Shown in pieces: positions 18,901 through 27,600 of a DNA stretch of 64,000 bases. Source of the stretch: Proteiniclasticum ruminis DSM 24773. GTDB taxonomy: Bacteria > Bacillota > Clostridia > Clostridiales > Clostridiaceae. The position numbers were made by a program, and so were the translations under genes. How positions within the stretch are numbered: position 1 is the stretch's first letter; each line of letters begins with the position of its first letter. The stretch lies in NCBI RefSeq assembly GCF_000701905.1, contig NZ_JNKC01000009.1, forward strand, positions 1 through 64,000. The letters run 5' to 3'. Below the pieces are notes generated by a model. It searched no databases. It saw only the letters and a list, made by a program, of their open reading frames with translations, and was not told the DNA's origin.

Positions 18901-19739
18901 GCTACACCCTTGATGCCGCCAGTGAGAAGATCTCCATTGGCGCCGACGGTGCCAGCCACGTGCATGCCGTGCATGGAAGCGCCAGGTCTTAAATCAAGAA
19001 TCTCCTGATTCTTATCCATATAGTTGTAGCCATAGGGAACCTTTGCTGTGCGGTAGGTTCCAGGAAGACCGTTTAAGGTAGATGCTGTGAGTTTTACTTT
19101 GCTTTCATCTGTGAGGATCATATCCTTATGGGATGGGTCAATCCCTGTGTCGATGATGGCCACCACCATGCCTTCGCCGTTATATCCTGTATCTGTCCAG
19201 GTTTTGATGGCGTTGACCATTTCGGTGCTGCTGTTCATATCAGGTTCAGGTCTTGAGAAGGTATGGGCCACGGATACGTGGGTGACGCCTTTCAGGTTTT
19301 TGATGGTTTTTAAGTTCTTGTAAGTGGTTTCAATACTGAATCCATTCAGTATAGTATCATAGGTTTCCAGTTCCTTGAGAGAGATTCCTGCAGCTTTTAT
19401 GAGATCCTTGACGGATTTCTGGGAAGCCCGGTTTTTGTCTGTGATGGATTTTCTTAGAGTTTTTGCCAGATCCTTTACAGAGACACCTCTTTCAGTCGCG
19501 GCATCGATGACCGGTTTACCGGTGACTTCGATGAGAAGACGAACCACATCATCATCTTCGTAAAGGATGTCGCCTTTGCTTTTTGCGATGCTGGTGAGGG
19601 TGGTGTCCCACAAGGTGCTTACTGGACTCTTTAAGGCCTCCTTGGGTACCAGAGGGGCAGCTTTTACTGTGAGGGCACTGGACGACAACAGAAACAGCGA
19701 CAGCAGAACGGATGTGAATTTCACCATGTGTCTTTTCAA
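15903..19739 (-). CDS. Secreted subtilisin-like serine protease with C-terminal Ig-like modules
   Basis: A 1278-residue S8 protease. N-terminal signal peptide (LLSLFLLSSSALTVKA), prodomain (about 60-165), catalytic domain with Asp in AIIDTGID (about 197), His in HGMHVAGTVG (about 259) and Ser in GTSMAAPHVAGG (about 580). A PA domain is inserted at about 400-500 between His and Ser. After the catalytic domain come Fn3/DUF1034-like and FlgD-like Ig modules, a Pro-rich linker (PVPEPPAPPVSF), and two bacterial Ig-like repeats. This order matches C5a-peptidase/lactocepin-type proteases, which degrade host or dietary proteins. There is no LPXTG anchor or S-layer domain, so it is probably released. 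The TTG start at 19739 has AGGAGG eight bases upstream. Confidence 0.93.
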   Translation of the reverse strand: MKRHMVKFTSVLLSLFLLSSSALTVKAAPLVPKEALKSPVSTLWDTTLTSIAKSKGDILYEDDDVVRLLIEVTGKPVIDAATERGVSVKDLAKTLRKSITDKNRASQKSVKDLIKAAGISLKELETYDTILNGFSIETTYKNLKTIKNLKGVTHVSVAHTFSRPEPDMNSSTEMVNAIKTWTDTGYNGEGMVVAIIDTGIDPSHKDMILTDESKVKLTASTLNGLPGTYRTAKVPYGYNYMDKNQEILDLRPGASMHGMHVAGTVGANGDLLTGGIKGVAPEAQLLAMKVFGNNPSMPSTFGDVIVKAIDDSVALGADVINMSLGSTASYVDENDLEQVAIRNAMENGVIAAVSAGNSAMFGDGFDNPYTENPDIGVVGSPGLAPETIQVASIENNIITANALSYFYAGEELLAPYISAGPKDPKDVFTGRVPYLHAGLGGTEDFAGQDFTGKIALIERGSYDFTAKIQNAYNNGASGVIIYNSPAGGDGLISMRYPEGISIPAVFIGRSHGLNLVELLQTEGNYVAFSGKLAKAGNPAAGNLSLFSSWGATPNLDFKPEITAPGGSIWSTAQNNQYQSMSGTSMAAPHVAGGSALVLQRVDEYFNLSSSERVLMAKNLLMNTAIAHHDTGAYNSSYGTGDYNYTSPRRQGAGVMDVYAAVVSPAVAYEKTSGIGKVSLKEMKDVTTFKVDVKNLSDEEVTYVPRGTVQTDLSDGEYNYLETQGVYLDSTLEEYGPNGLYSGEYPIYFSEDSLTIPAGETRTLTVTVDVTNGVDWYYGAPLAEVFPNGTFLEGFVVLEDPEEMNPTLSIPYMGFYGQWDKAPVVDQSIYEGRSFYGITTLAWYDQPNEMFEFLGVDLSGVRDKNTIAFSPNRDKNRDDVLPLLSFLRNAKDMELNILDESGKVIRALYKDSNLTKNYYDNGEGTMYTASLDWIWDGTAGGKLVKDGNYFYEVKTKIDFEDAAWQSVKFPVKVDTKKPMKESLTYDEDAKTLTVKGKDEHSGIYAYVLEITGEEPVANNTGIFDFTDMTLTKKSTLKIYDFAGNVETLDLSKELRKIMKPVNPSLPGIPVPEPPAPPVSFTEPKAPLAGDVDAPVVMIESPEFFETVTSKMVTVTGTVSDSSPLEYLKIDGKNVLYRWNAASGKWVFSHTLLLEDGYRSLRVDVKDKAGNQLDFLHKIFVDTKKPVITLSESLPRVTKEASITLKALVTDNLPDLKVTLNGNMLVNIKEDWSYFDSLSPASYTLDETIPLNLGNNTILLEAEDSAGNLTKLTYTIKRNK

Positions 19740-20033
19740 GTATATTCCCTCCTATGATTCAATTGAATGTCAATTCTGAATATTTAAGATGAAAAAAAAG
19801 AACCTATCCAGAGGTTGAAATTCTGTGATAAGTATAGCAATAGTACGTTTTAGACACAAGAACGTTGTCATTGATTTGTCATATTTTGGCTTTTACAACC
19901 ATATTCTACCAGATGATTAAAAATAGCATCGGTATTCTGTGGATAAATACGAAATATTCCTTCGAAATTCAAATAAATTTTCGACACGCGTGTATATCCA
20001 AGTGCACTCCATTTCTTATGGAGTCTTACCACC
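19740..20033. other. Intergenic upstream region of the subtilase
   Basis: AT-rich, no credible reading frame. It holds the subtilase ribosome binding site (AGGAGGG on the minus strand, at 19748-19754) and should hold its promoter, but I see no convincing -35/-10 pair. Confidence 0.5.
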
Positions 20034-20085
20034 ATAAAAAAAGAGAACCTGGAAGGATCACCCTTACAGATTCTCTTGGTCTTTT
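20034..20085 (-). terminator. Rho-independent terminator of dusA
   Basis: Read on the minus strand: AAGAGAATC, loop, GGTTCTCTT, followed by a run of T. It sits immediately after the dusA stop. Confidence 0.65.
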
Positions 20086-20087
20086 TG

Positions 20088-21161
20088 CTAGTACAGGGTA
20101 GTTTCATCGAGGCTTTCCGTGGGCAGTTCTCTGAGGGCTTTCCGGAGCACGTCTTCTGCGGTCAGATCCGGGTGAAGAGAGCTGCTCACAAGCTGGCGCC
20201 AGAGTCTGCTTCCAGGTCTTTCATGGAAAAGACCCAAGGTGTTTTTCAGCGCATGATGGGCCGTCCGTTTGTCTTCCCCAAACTGGGTCACATAGGGGAG
20301 AAAGTTCTCGATGACTTCCCGTCTTGTGGGGGAAGAGGAGGTTTCTCCAGGAAGAAGTGCGTCCACTTTTGAAAGAAGATAGGCATTCTCATAGGCGGCG
20401 CGGCCAATCATGACCCCATCCACCTGTCTCAGGTGGCTTTTGATTTGCTCCTCCGTCCGGATGCCACCGTTGATCTCCACAAAAAGATCTGGAAACTCTT
20501 TTTTGATGCGGTACACATCCTCATAGCGAAGGGGTGGAATCTCCCGGTTGTCCTTGGGACTGAGTCCAGCAAGGATGGCAATCCTTGCGTGGATGATGAA
20601 ATGCTCTGTGCCCTGATCTTTCAACGTCTTCACAAAATACGAAAGATCTTCGTACTGATCGAGAATCACCCGGGGCAGAGACTCAGGCAGCACACTGGTG
20701 CCATCAATGCCGATGCGGCACTTCACGGTGACGGGCTTTTTTGTGGCCTTTCTTACCTCAGAGAGGATTTCAGCCACAAGATCCGGATAAGCCATGAGGG
20801 AGGCCCCCATATCATTTCCTGAGACCCGGTCAGAAGGGCAGCCGGCGTTTAAGTTGATCTCATCATAATCCCAGTCTTCTGCAATTTTAATGGCCTCTGC
20901 AATCTCCTTGGGATCTGAGCCGGCAATCTGCAGGGTGATGGGTTTTTCAAGAGGAGAAAAATCCAGAAGCTTCTTCCGGTCTCCATGGAGGATGGCGTTA
21001 CTGGTGATCATCTCGGTATAGAGCATGGCTTTTTTTGTGAGAAGCCTTGTGAAATATCTGAAGTGACGATCGGTGACGTCAATCATGGGGGCGATGCTGA
21101 TTCTTTGCACGATACTAAAACTCTCCTTTATGTTATCCATGGAGTTAATGTCTTCCTCCAT
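20088..21161 (-). CDS. dusA: tRNA-dihydrouridine synthase, DusA type
   Basis: Flavoenzyme reducing uridines in the tRNA D-loop to dihydrouridine; 357 residues. Features: SIAPMIDVTDRHFRYFTRLL at the FMN-binding start, YTEMITSNAILHG, the catalytic Cys in NAGCPSDRV, the K-R segment VKCRIGIDG, FIIHAR, LSPKENREIPPL-like and VEINGGI / GVMIGRAAY phosphate-binding motifs. TDRHFRYF, GCPSDRV and SPKDNREIPPL are DusA signatures and not the DusB type usual in Firmicutes. The start at 21161 is used; ATG 21140 is possible but has poorer spacing from its ribosome site. Monocistronic. Confidence 0.88.
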   Translation of the reverse strand: MEEDINSMDNIKESFSIVQRISIAPMIDVTDRHFRYFTRLLTKKAMLYTEMITSNAILHGDRKKLLDFSPLEKPITLQIAGSDPKEIAEAIKIAEDWDYDEINLNAGCPSDRVSGNDMGASLMAYPDLVAEILSEVRKATKKPVTVKCRIGIDGTSVLPESLPRVILDQYEDLSYFVKTLKDQGTEHFIIHARIAILAGLSPKDNREIPPLRYEDVYRIKKEFPDLFVEINGGIRTEEQIKSHLRQVDGVMIGRAAYENAYLLSKVDALLPGETSSSPTRREVIENFLPYVTQFGEDKRTAHHALKNTLGLFHERPGSRLWRQLVSSSLHPDLTAEDVLRKALRELPTESLDETTLY

Positions 21162-21528
21162 GGGATGCTTCCTAGGTTCCTTCCTGTTTCAGAGAGAAAG
21201 GATTCCTTTGGGGGATAATCTGTTTATTATACATTCAACCGAAAGTGGTTTGAAAGGCAGTTCATAGAAAGTTAACAGGGAAAAATGGGGAAAAGACTTT
21301 GGATGCACTGGAGATCCATATAAGAAAAATCTATGACAAAAGAGGTGGATCCTGACTCCTCAAAGTTTCATTTTCCAATCCCTGGGCTTTTCTGCTATAA
21401 TTTAGAATGGGTTGAGCATACAGGCATATAATACCGTAGTATGTGCTATGCTAATGCTTTCATGGCATCGCATGGAAAAACCGAAGGAACACCTTCTTTT
21501 TAAGAGAAAGAAGACAGGAGTTTAGAAG
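21162..21528. promoter_or_regulatory. Divergent intergenic region with rlmA-parE-parC promoter candidate
   Basis: No gene seen in these 367 bp. On the plus strand TATAAT at 21396-21401 is the best -10 box, with only weak -35 candidates. Downstream, AGCATAC and GTATGTGCT (about 21416-21450) can form an imperfect stem-loop in the leader of the rlmA operon; no known riboswitch was recognised. A run AAGAAGACAGGAG precedes the rlmA ATG. Confidence 0.4.
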
Positions 21529-22407
21529 ATGAAAAAAATGGATCAGAAAATCAGTCAAATGAAAGAGATGGATGTTCTTCTTTGCCCCAAGTGCAGAGAA
21601 GAACTTCATGTGGAAGAAAAGAGTTTGAAATGCAAAAACCGCCATACCTACGATGTGTCTAAAAAAGGCACCGTAAACTTTGTGCTGGGGTATGGAGAAG
21701 AAAATTATAACATGGCCATGCTGGAAGCAAGAGAGCGGGTCATGGCAGAAGGCTTTTTTGAGGAGATTTTAACGGCCATGGCCGAGGAAATCTACGAGGA
21801 TCTTCTCCTTCTTGAAAAAGAAGGGGATATCATCAGAATTCTTGATGCAGGCTGTGGAGACGGAAGTCACCTGGCGATGCTTGGCGATGCGCTGAAAGAA
21901 AAAGGTCTTCAGGTGTCCATGGTAGGCGTGGATCTGTCAAAGGATGGGATCCTGCTTGCGGGCAGAAAGATGAACGACGCCCTTTATTTTGTGGCGGATC
22001 TCAGCGCGCTGCCTTTTAAGGACAATTCCTTTGATGTGGTCTTAAACATCCTCTCTCCAGCCAGCTATAAAGAGTTTCAGCGGGTCCTTTCTCCCACCGG
22101 ACGTGCCTATAAGGTGATTCCGGGGGCGAAGTACCTGACGGAGCTTCGGAAGCTCTATGGACTTTCCGAGTATGACAATGGAGAAATCGTCTCTCATCTG
22201 AAAAACCACACTGTGGTATATAAGGAGCGGGATGTAAGGGTTCAGAAAAATGTGGAGCCTTATGCAGATGATCTTCTCCTCATGACCCCCATGTTATGGG
22301 ATAAAACGATTCTGGAACCCGGAGCGAAGCTGTCCAAGGTCACCATCGATGTGCACCTGGCCACCTTTGGGTATCCGAAGAAAAATGAGGAAGGAGTGTC
22401 TCTATGA
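21529..22407 (+). CDS. rlmA: 23S rRNA guanine-N1 methyltransferase, RlmA family
   Basis: A 292-residue SAM-dependent methyltransferase. The N-terminus has the family's zinc finger (CPKC, then CKNRH, about residues 19-38) and the YDVSKKGTVNFVL motif; the Rossmann motif I is ILDAGCGDGSHL (about 103-114), followed by VGVDLSKDG and an N-ILSPAS motif. RlmA-type enzymes methylate N1 of a guanine in helix 35 of 23S rRNA (G745 or G748); the Gram-positive forms can affect macrolide/tylosin response. The stop overlaps the parE start (ATGA), so expression is coupled to the topoisomerase genes. Confidence 0.85.
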   Translation: MKKMDQKISQMKEMDVLLCPKCREELHVEEKSLKCKNRHTYDVSKKGTVNFVLGYGEENYNMAMLEARERVMAEGFFEEILTAMAEEIYEDLLLLEKEGDIIRILDAGCGDGSHLAMLGDALKEKGLQVSMVGVDLSKDGILLAGRKMNDALYFVADLSALPFKDNSFDVVLNILSPASYKEFQRVLSPTGRAYKVIPGAKYLTELRKLYGLSEYDNGEIVSHLKNHTVVYKERDVRVQKNVEPYADDLLLMTPMLWDKTILEPGAKLSKVTIDVHLATFGYPKKNEEGVSL

Positions 22408-24344
22408 GTGAACAGAATAAAAGCTATAGTGTAGAAGACCTAACGTCTCTGGAGAAACTCGAGCCTGTGAGAGTCCGTCCGGGCATGTACATCGGAAGCA
22501 CCGGACAAAAAGGGGTTCATCACTGTGTGTGGGAGATCCTGGATAATGCCATTGATGAGATCACCAATGGGTATGGGGATACAGCTTATGTGATTTTAAA
22601 CAAGGATAAAAGTGTTACAGTCATTGACAATGGCCGTGGCATTCCTGTAGGCATCCATCCCACGAAGAAAATCTCTGGGGTGGAGATGGTCTATACAGAG
22701 CTTCATACCGGTGGAAAGTTTAACCACGAAAACTATAAGACATCAGGTGGTCTTCATGGCGTGGGCGCATCCGTGGTCAATGCCTTAAGCAAGTGGCTGG
22801 AGGTGGAGGTTCATAAGGATGGAAAACTTTATCGCCAACGCTTTGAGTATGCCTATGACAAGAAGTATGACAAAAAGATGCCGGGGACACCTGTGACGAA
22901 GCTGGAAACCGTGGGCACCACAAAAAAGCAAGGGACAAAAGTCACCTTCATGCTGGACCCGGAGGTCTTCACCAATGTGGAGTTCCGTTTTGAAATCATT
23001 GACATGAGAATGATGGAGCTTTCTTTCCAGAACAAGGGCATCACTTTGGTTTTAGAGGATCTTCGCGGCGAGGAGCCTGTGGAGAAGACGTATCACAGTG
23101 AACGGGGACTTCTGGATTTCATTGCCTATTTAAATGAGTCCAAGACCGTCATCCATGAGGAGCCCATCCATTTTGAAGGGGAGAGAAGCATTGGCAATGT
23201 GACTTTGGAAGGGGAAGTTTGTGTGCAGTTTACAGACTCTTCTTTGGAGAACATCGCAAGCTATGTGAATAACATTCCCACCAATGAGGCAGGAACCCAT
23301 GAAACAGGATTCAAGACCGGTATGACAAGAGCGTTCAAAGAGTGGGCAAAGAAGCTCAATTTAGGGAAAGACAAAAACTTTGAAGGGGACGATCTTCGGG
23401 AAGGCATGACGGCCATTGTGAAGGTGCGTCTCACAAACCCCATGTTTGAAGGGCAGACCAAGAATAAGCTTGGAAACTCCGAAGCTTATACCCTCATGAA
23501 CGATCTGTCTTACACCAAGTTCTATGAGTGGATTGAGGACCATAAGGACATCGCTTCCCAGCTTATTATGAATGCCATCGACGCGGCCACGCGCCGGGAA
23601 AAGATCAAGAAGATCAGTGATATGGAACGTAAAAAGGTGGGCAAGGGCACGTCTCCTCTGGCAGGAAAGATTGCTGTGGCCACCTCAAGAGACAAGAATG
23701 TTCTGGAATTCATCGTGGTGGAAGGAGACTCCGCGGGAGGATCCGCAAAGCAGGCCAGAGACAGACGGTTCCAGGCCATCATGCCGTCTAAAGGAAAGAT
23801 CATGAACACGGAAAAGCAGAAGCTTGAAAATGTTCTGGGCTCAGAGGAGCTGAGGCTTTTTAACACCGCCATCGGCACCGGCACCTTAACGAGCTTCAAG
23901 CTGGACGATGTGCGCTATGGGAAAATCATCATCATGAGTGACGCCGACGTGGATGGATATCACATCAGAACCCTGTGGCTCACCTACATCTACCGCTACA
24001 TGCGGCCGCTTATCAGTAACGGTATGCTGTACCTGGCACAGCCTCCTCTTTATAAGGTCTACAAGCAGACCAAGAAGGGAGAGGTCCATAAGTACGCCTA
24101 CTCCGATGACGATCTGGAAGTGCTGAAAAAAGAATTTGGACAAAACTACAACATTCAGAGATTTAAAGGTCTGGGAGAGATGAATCCGGACCAGCTCTGG
24201 GAAACCACCCTCAATCCAGAGACCAGGACCCTTCTTCGGGTCACCATCGATGATGCCGCAAGAGCAGAACGTATGGTGTCTCTACTCATGGGTGACGTGG
24301 TGGAGCCCCGTAAAAACTATATTTATAAACATGCAGAATTTTAG
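22404..24344 (+). CDS. parE: DNA topoisomerase IV subunit B
   Basis: ATPase subunit of a type IIA topoisomerase, 646 residues. GHKL ATPase motifs: EILDNAIDE (about 45), [22 protein letters not shown]. The TOPRIM domain has [11 protein letters not shown] (about 440) and [13 protein letters not shown] (about 512), followed by the C-terminal [16 protein letters not shown]. The adjacent long A subunit without a gyrase box, and the absence of other replication genes beside it, favour topoisomerase IV over gyrase. Overlaps rlmA by four bases and is followed after 11 bp by parC. Confidence 0.88.
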   Translation: MSEQNKSYSVEDLTSLEKLEPVRVRPGMYIGSTGQKGVHHCVWEILDNAIDEITNGYGDTAYVILNKDKSVTVIDNGRGIPVGIHPTKKISGVEMVYTELHTGGKFNHENYKTSGGLHGVGASVVNALSKWLEVEVHKDGKLYRQRFEYAYDKKYDKKMPGTPVTKLETVGTTKKQGTKVTFMLDPEVFTNVEFRFEIIDMRMMELSFQNKGITLVLEDLRGEEPVEKTYHSERGLLDFIAYLNESKTVIHEEPIHFEGERSIGNVTLEGEVCVQFTDSSLENIASYVNNIPTNEAGTHETGFKTGMTRAFKEWAKKLNLGKDKNFEGDDLREGMTAIVKVRLTNPMFEGQTKNKLGNSEAYTLMNDLSYTKFYEWIEDHKDIASQLIMNAIDAATRREKIKKISDMERKKVGKGTSPLAGKIAVATSRDKNVLEFIVVEGDSAGGSAKQARDRRFQAIMPSKGKIMNTEKQKLENVLGSEELRLFNTAIGTGTLTSFKLDDVRYGKIIIMSDADVDGYHIRTLWLTYIYRYMRPLISNGMLYLAQPPLYKVYKQTKKGEVHKYAYSDDDLEVLKKEFGQNYNIQRFKGLGEMNPDQLWETTLNPETRTLLRVTIDDAARAERMVSLLMGDVVEPRKNYIYKHAEF

Positions 24345-24355
24345 GAGGTGGCATT

Positions 24356-27328
24356 TTGGCGAAAGACAACAGAATTCCTGAAGACCAGAACATCTTGAAT
24401 GTCCCTCTGGAAGAGGCCATGCCGGACAATTTTCTACCCTATGCCGTGGAAGTGGCGAAAGACAGAGCTTTGCCGGACGTACGGGACGGCTTGAAGCCTG
24501 TGCATAGAAGAATCCTTTATGGTGCTTATCAGCTGAAGGCGTTTCCAGACAAGCCCTATTATAAATCAGCAAGAGTGGTGGGAGACATCCTTGGGAAGTA
24601 CCATCCCCATGGAGACTCCTCTGTTTATGAGGCCATGGTGATCCTGGCTCAGGATTTCTCCACAAGACTGCCTCTGATTGACGGCCATGGAAACTGGGGA
24701 TCCATTGATGGCGACAGCGCGGCTGCCATGCGTTACACCGAAGCCAGGCTGTCGCCCGGGGCCATGGAGATGCTTCGGGACATTGACAAGGACACGGTGG
24801 ATTTTACCTATAACTACTCTGATACAGAGCTGGAGCCCAAGGTGCTGCCGGCCAGATACCCCAATCTTCTGGTGAACGGTGCCTTCGGTATCGCTGTAGG
24901 TCTTGCCACAAACATTCCTCCTCATAATATGAGAGAGAGTATTGATGCGGTGTGCGCCTACATTGACAAGGAAGACATCACCATAAAAGAGCTCATGAAT
25001 CACATCAAAGGGCCGGACTTTCCTACGGGGGGCGTTCTCATTGGAGGAGACTCACTTCTGGATGCCTACGAAAAGGGCGAAGGGAAAGTTGTATTAAGAG
25101 CCAATGCCAAAGTGGAGAAGCTCACCACGGGTCGCTATGGCGTTGTCATCACAGAGTTTCCTTATCGAAAGAACAAAGCGAAGCTTCTTCAGCAGATCTC
25201 TGCCATGACGGCAGACAAGCGCCATCAGAAGGTCTTAGAAGGCATCATGGACATCCGTGACGAGTCTGACCGAAATGGCGTACGAGCGGTCATTGAGTTT
25301 AAAAAGCAGGTGGATCTGGAGACGGCGGAGAAGATTCTTCTTTACCTCTACAAAAGATGTGACCTGCAGATCAATGTGAATTTCAACATGGTGGCCTTAT
25401 ACAAAGGAAAACCAGAAACCATGAGTCTTCTGGATATGATCCGCTATTATGTGGAGCACCAAAGAGAAGTCTTAACAAGAAGAACAAAAAAAGAGCTGGA
25501 GACGGCCATGAAGAGGTTCCACATCGTAGAAGGCTTCATGAAGACCATCGACATCATGGATGAAGTCATTAAGACCATCCGGGAGTCCAGTTCCAAGGCC
25601 AATGCCAAGGAAAACCTTGTGAAGAACTTTGGCTTCTCTGAGGAGCAGGCCACAGCCATATTGGAGCTCATGCTCTACAGACTCACAGGGCTTGAACTGA
25701 AAGCCTATGTGAAGGAACACAATGAGCTGAGAAAACTCATCACGTCATTAGAGAAGATCCTGAACAGCGAAAAAGAGCTCAACAAGCTGGTGAAGAAGGA
25801 GCTTCTGGAAGTGGCGGAAACCCATGGGGATGAAAGAAGAACCATGATCATCCGGGATGAGGAGGAAGCGGTCATTGACGTTATGGACATCATCGTTCAG
25901 GAAGATGTGGCGGTGACCATCTCCAAGGAAGGCTTCATCAAGCGTCTGCCTCTAAAGAATTTCCAAAGAGTCACCTCAGACACCTCTGCCATCGAGTACC
26001 GGGAAGGGGACAGTCTGTCTGTGCTTCTTGAGAGCAACACCAGAGATCTTCTCTATATCTTCACGGATGCCGGTATGCTGTATCAGATGAAGACCATGGA
26101 TGTGCCGGAGCACAAGTGGAAGGACAAGGGCGTGCGCCTGGACAACTACATCAAGGGTATTGACTTTAATGAGGAGTCTGTCATTGGTGCCTTCAGCCTG
26201 GAGAATCTGGATGAGGAAGGAGCTTTCCGCTTCATCACGTCCCGAGGGGCCATGAAGAGAACGAGTCTTGAAAGCTTCAAAACAAATTACACCAAGATCA
26301 TCGCCCTGAAACTGAAGGGAGACGAGAAGCTGGTGTCTGTGGTCCTTGAAAAGCATAGGATCTACTATGAGAATACAGCGGGGGCACTGCTCCCTAAAAA
26401 ATACAAGGATTTCCTTTATGAGCATAAGGATGCACTGCACCTCACGGATCTTCCCAAGGTGCCTCAGTACTTGAGAATCCTCACAAAGAATGGTCTGGAC
26501 TTTACTGTGCCAGAAGCCCATGTGGAGATCAAAGAACGTATGACAACGCCGGATCCTTTCTTAATCCTGCCGGATAAGGATGAAGTGTATCGGGTCCATT
26601 ATGAGGAGGACTATGAGGCTAAGGCCTTCAATGTCACAGTGTCAGACAGAGGGGAGATCAAGCTGACCCAAAGAGCCAGCAGAGCCAGAAACCTCTATAA
26701 GGCTTCTGGGGAATCTTATGAGAGCCTCGTCATTGTGACCAGTCTGGGCGCCTATTATAAACTCCCACTCTATATGTTTGAGAACCTCACGGGCAGTGTC
26801 CTCATGCAGGACCTTTACGATGACTACGACAAGAATGAGAAAGTTGTGGGCATCTTCACTCTGGAGGAGGAGACAGCGTCCGGGAAAGAAGTGTATTTTG
26901 CCACCGAAGAAGGCATCGTGAAGAGAACCTCTGTGGAGGACTTTAAAGGAGATGCCACCAGGGGACAAGTGGTAAAGTTCAAGACACCGACGGATAAACT
27001 GGTCTATGCGGAAGCCTTCCCTGAGAATATGGAGGACACCATGCTCATGGTATCTGAGAGGGGGATGGCCATCCGGTTTGAATCCAGCAGCATCTCTTTA
27101 TTATCGAAAAATGCAGCGGGCGTTCTTGGGATGAATCTTCGGGAAGAGGACCGGGTATTCTTTGCGAAGATCATCACCGATGAAAAGGAAATGGTTGTGG
27201 GATCTAAGGGCAACGCCGATGAAACTCAAGTGATTTCGGACATCAAGCTTCAAAACCGTGCCACCCGAGGAAAGAGCATCATGACCTTGTATCTTGGAGA
27301 CACCATCAACAAGGTGGATCTGAACTAA
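24356..27328 (+). CDS. parC: DNA topoisomerase IV subunit A
   Basis: DNA-cleaving subunit, 990 residues. [30 protein letters not shown] (quinolone-resistance region) and the catalytic Tyr127 in [11 protein letters not shown] are present. The C-terminal beta-pinwheel lacks a gyrase box (QRRGGKG): equivalent blades read TQRASRARN and QNRATRGKS, supporting a decatenating topoisomerase IV. It is longer than typical ParC/GyrA (about 750-850), the extra length lying after the coiled-coil and within the C-terminal half. The TTG start at 24356 is supported by AGGAGGTG (24343-24350) overlapping the parE stop. A strong terminator closes the operon. Confidence 0.88.
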   Translation: MAKDNRIPEDQNILNVPLEEAMPDNFLPYAVEVAKDRALPDVRDGLKPVHRRILYGAYQLKAFPDKPYYKSARVVGDILGKYHPHGDSSVYEAMVILAQDFSTRLPLIDGHGNWGSIDGDSAAAMRYTEARLSPGAMEMLRDIDKDTVDFTYNYSDTELEPKVLPARYPNLLVNGAFGIAVGLATNIPPHNMRESIDAVCAYIDKEDITIKELMNHIKGPDFPTGGVLIGGDSLLDAYEKGEGKVVLRANAKVEKLTTGRYGVVITEFPYRKNKAKLLQQISAMTADKRHQKVLEGIMDIRDESDRNGVRAVIEFKKQVDLETAEKILLYLYKRCDLQINVNFNMVALYKGKPETMSLLDMIRYYVEHQREVLTRRTKKELETAMKRFHIVEGFMKTIDIMDEVIKTIRESSSKANAKENLVKNFGFSEEQATAILELMLYRLTGLELKAYVKEHNELRKLITSLEKILNSEKELNKLVKKELLEVAETHGDERRTMIIRDEEEAVIDVMDIIVQEDVAVTISKEGFIKRLPLKNFQRVTSDTSAIEYREGDSLSVLLESNTRDLLYIFTDAGMLYQMKTMDVPEHKWKDKGVRLDNYIKGIDFNEESVIGAFSLENLDEEGAFRFITSRGAMKRTSLESFKTNYTKIIALKLKGDEKLVSVVLEKHRIYYENTAGALLPKKYKDFLYEHKDALHLTDLPKVPQYLRILTKNGLDFTVPEAHVEIKERMTTPDPFLILPDKDEVYRVHYEEDYEAKAFNVTVSDRGEIKLTQRASRARNLYKASGESYESLVIVTSLGAYYKLPLYMFENLTGSVLMQDLYDDYDKNEKVVGIFTLEEETASGKEVYFATEEGIVKRTSVEDFKGDATRGQVVKFKTPTDKLVYAEAFPENMEDTMLMVSERGMAIRFESSSISLLSKNAAGVLGMNLREEDRVFFAKIITDEKEMVVGSKGNADETQVISDIKLQNRATRGKSIMTLYLGDTINKVDLN

Positions 27329-27351
27329 AAACAGCTAAAATGAACGGTTAG

Positions 27352-27392
27352 AAAAACGGATCAGCCAAGTAGAAGGCTGGTCCGTTTTTCCA
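27352..27392 (+). terminator. Rho-independent terminator of rlmA-parE-parC
   Basis: AAAAACGGATCAGCC pairs with GGCTGGTCCGTTTTT; the tail continues TTCC. Confidence 0.85.
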
Positions 27393-27600
27393 TAATAGAA
27401 AGACTTGTGTCCGCACAGGTTAAGTGAAGACATAGAGATAATCGATCTTAAAGTCTGGAGATACAAGGGTTCTATACCATGGTCACAGGTTCTGACCAAA
27501 GGCAAAAGAGGGAATATGCGTCCTAAAGGGCGAGAAACCCTTTTCATTTCATTTTCTCTCCGATAAGGTAAGAGTATCAAACAAGAAAGAGGTGCAGTAC
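27393..27600 (+). promoter_or_regulatory. Leader of the PTS operon with two hairpins
   Basis: Two short stem-loops precede the EIICB gene: TGGTCA/TGACCA at 27480-27498, and AAAGGG/CCCTTT at 27525-27543 followed by TCATTTCATTTT, which resembles a weak terminator. This arrangement could act as an attenuator, but no BglG/GlcT-type antiterminator target sequence was recognised and no antiterminator gene is nearby. The ribosome site AAAGAGGTG is at 27587-27594. Confidence 0.35.

Noticed and set aside
22404-27328. Gyrase (gyrB-gyrA) instead of topoisomerase IV
   Set aside because: No QRRGGKG gyrase box in the C-terminal domain and no dnaA/dnaN/recF context; kept as parE-parC though not proven.
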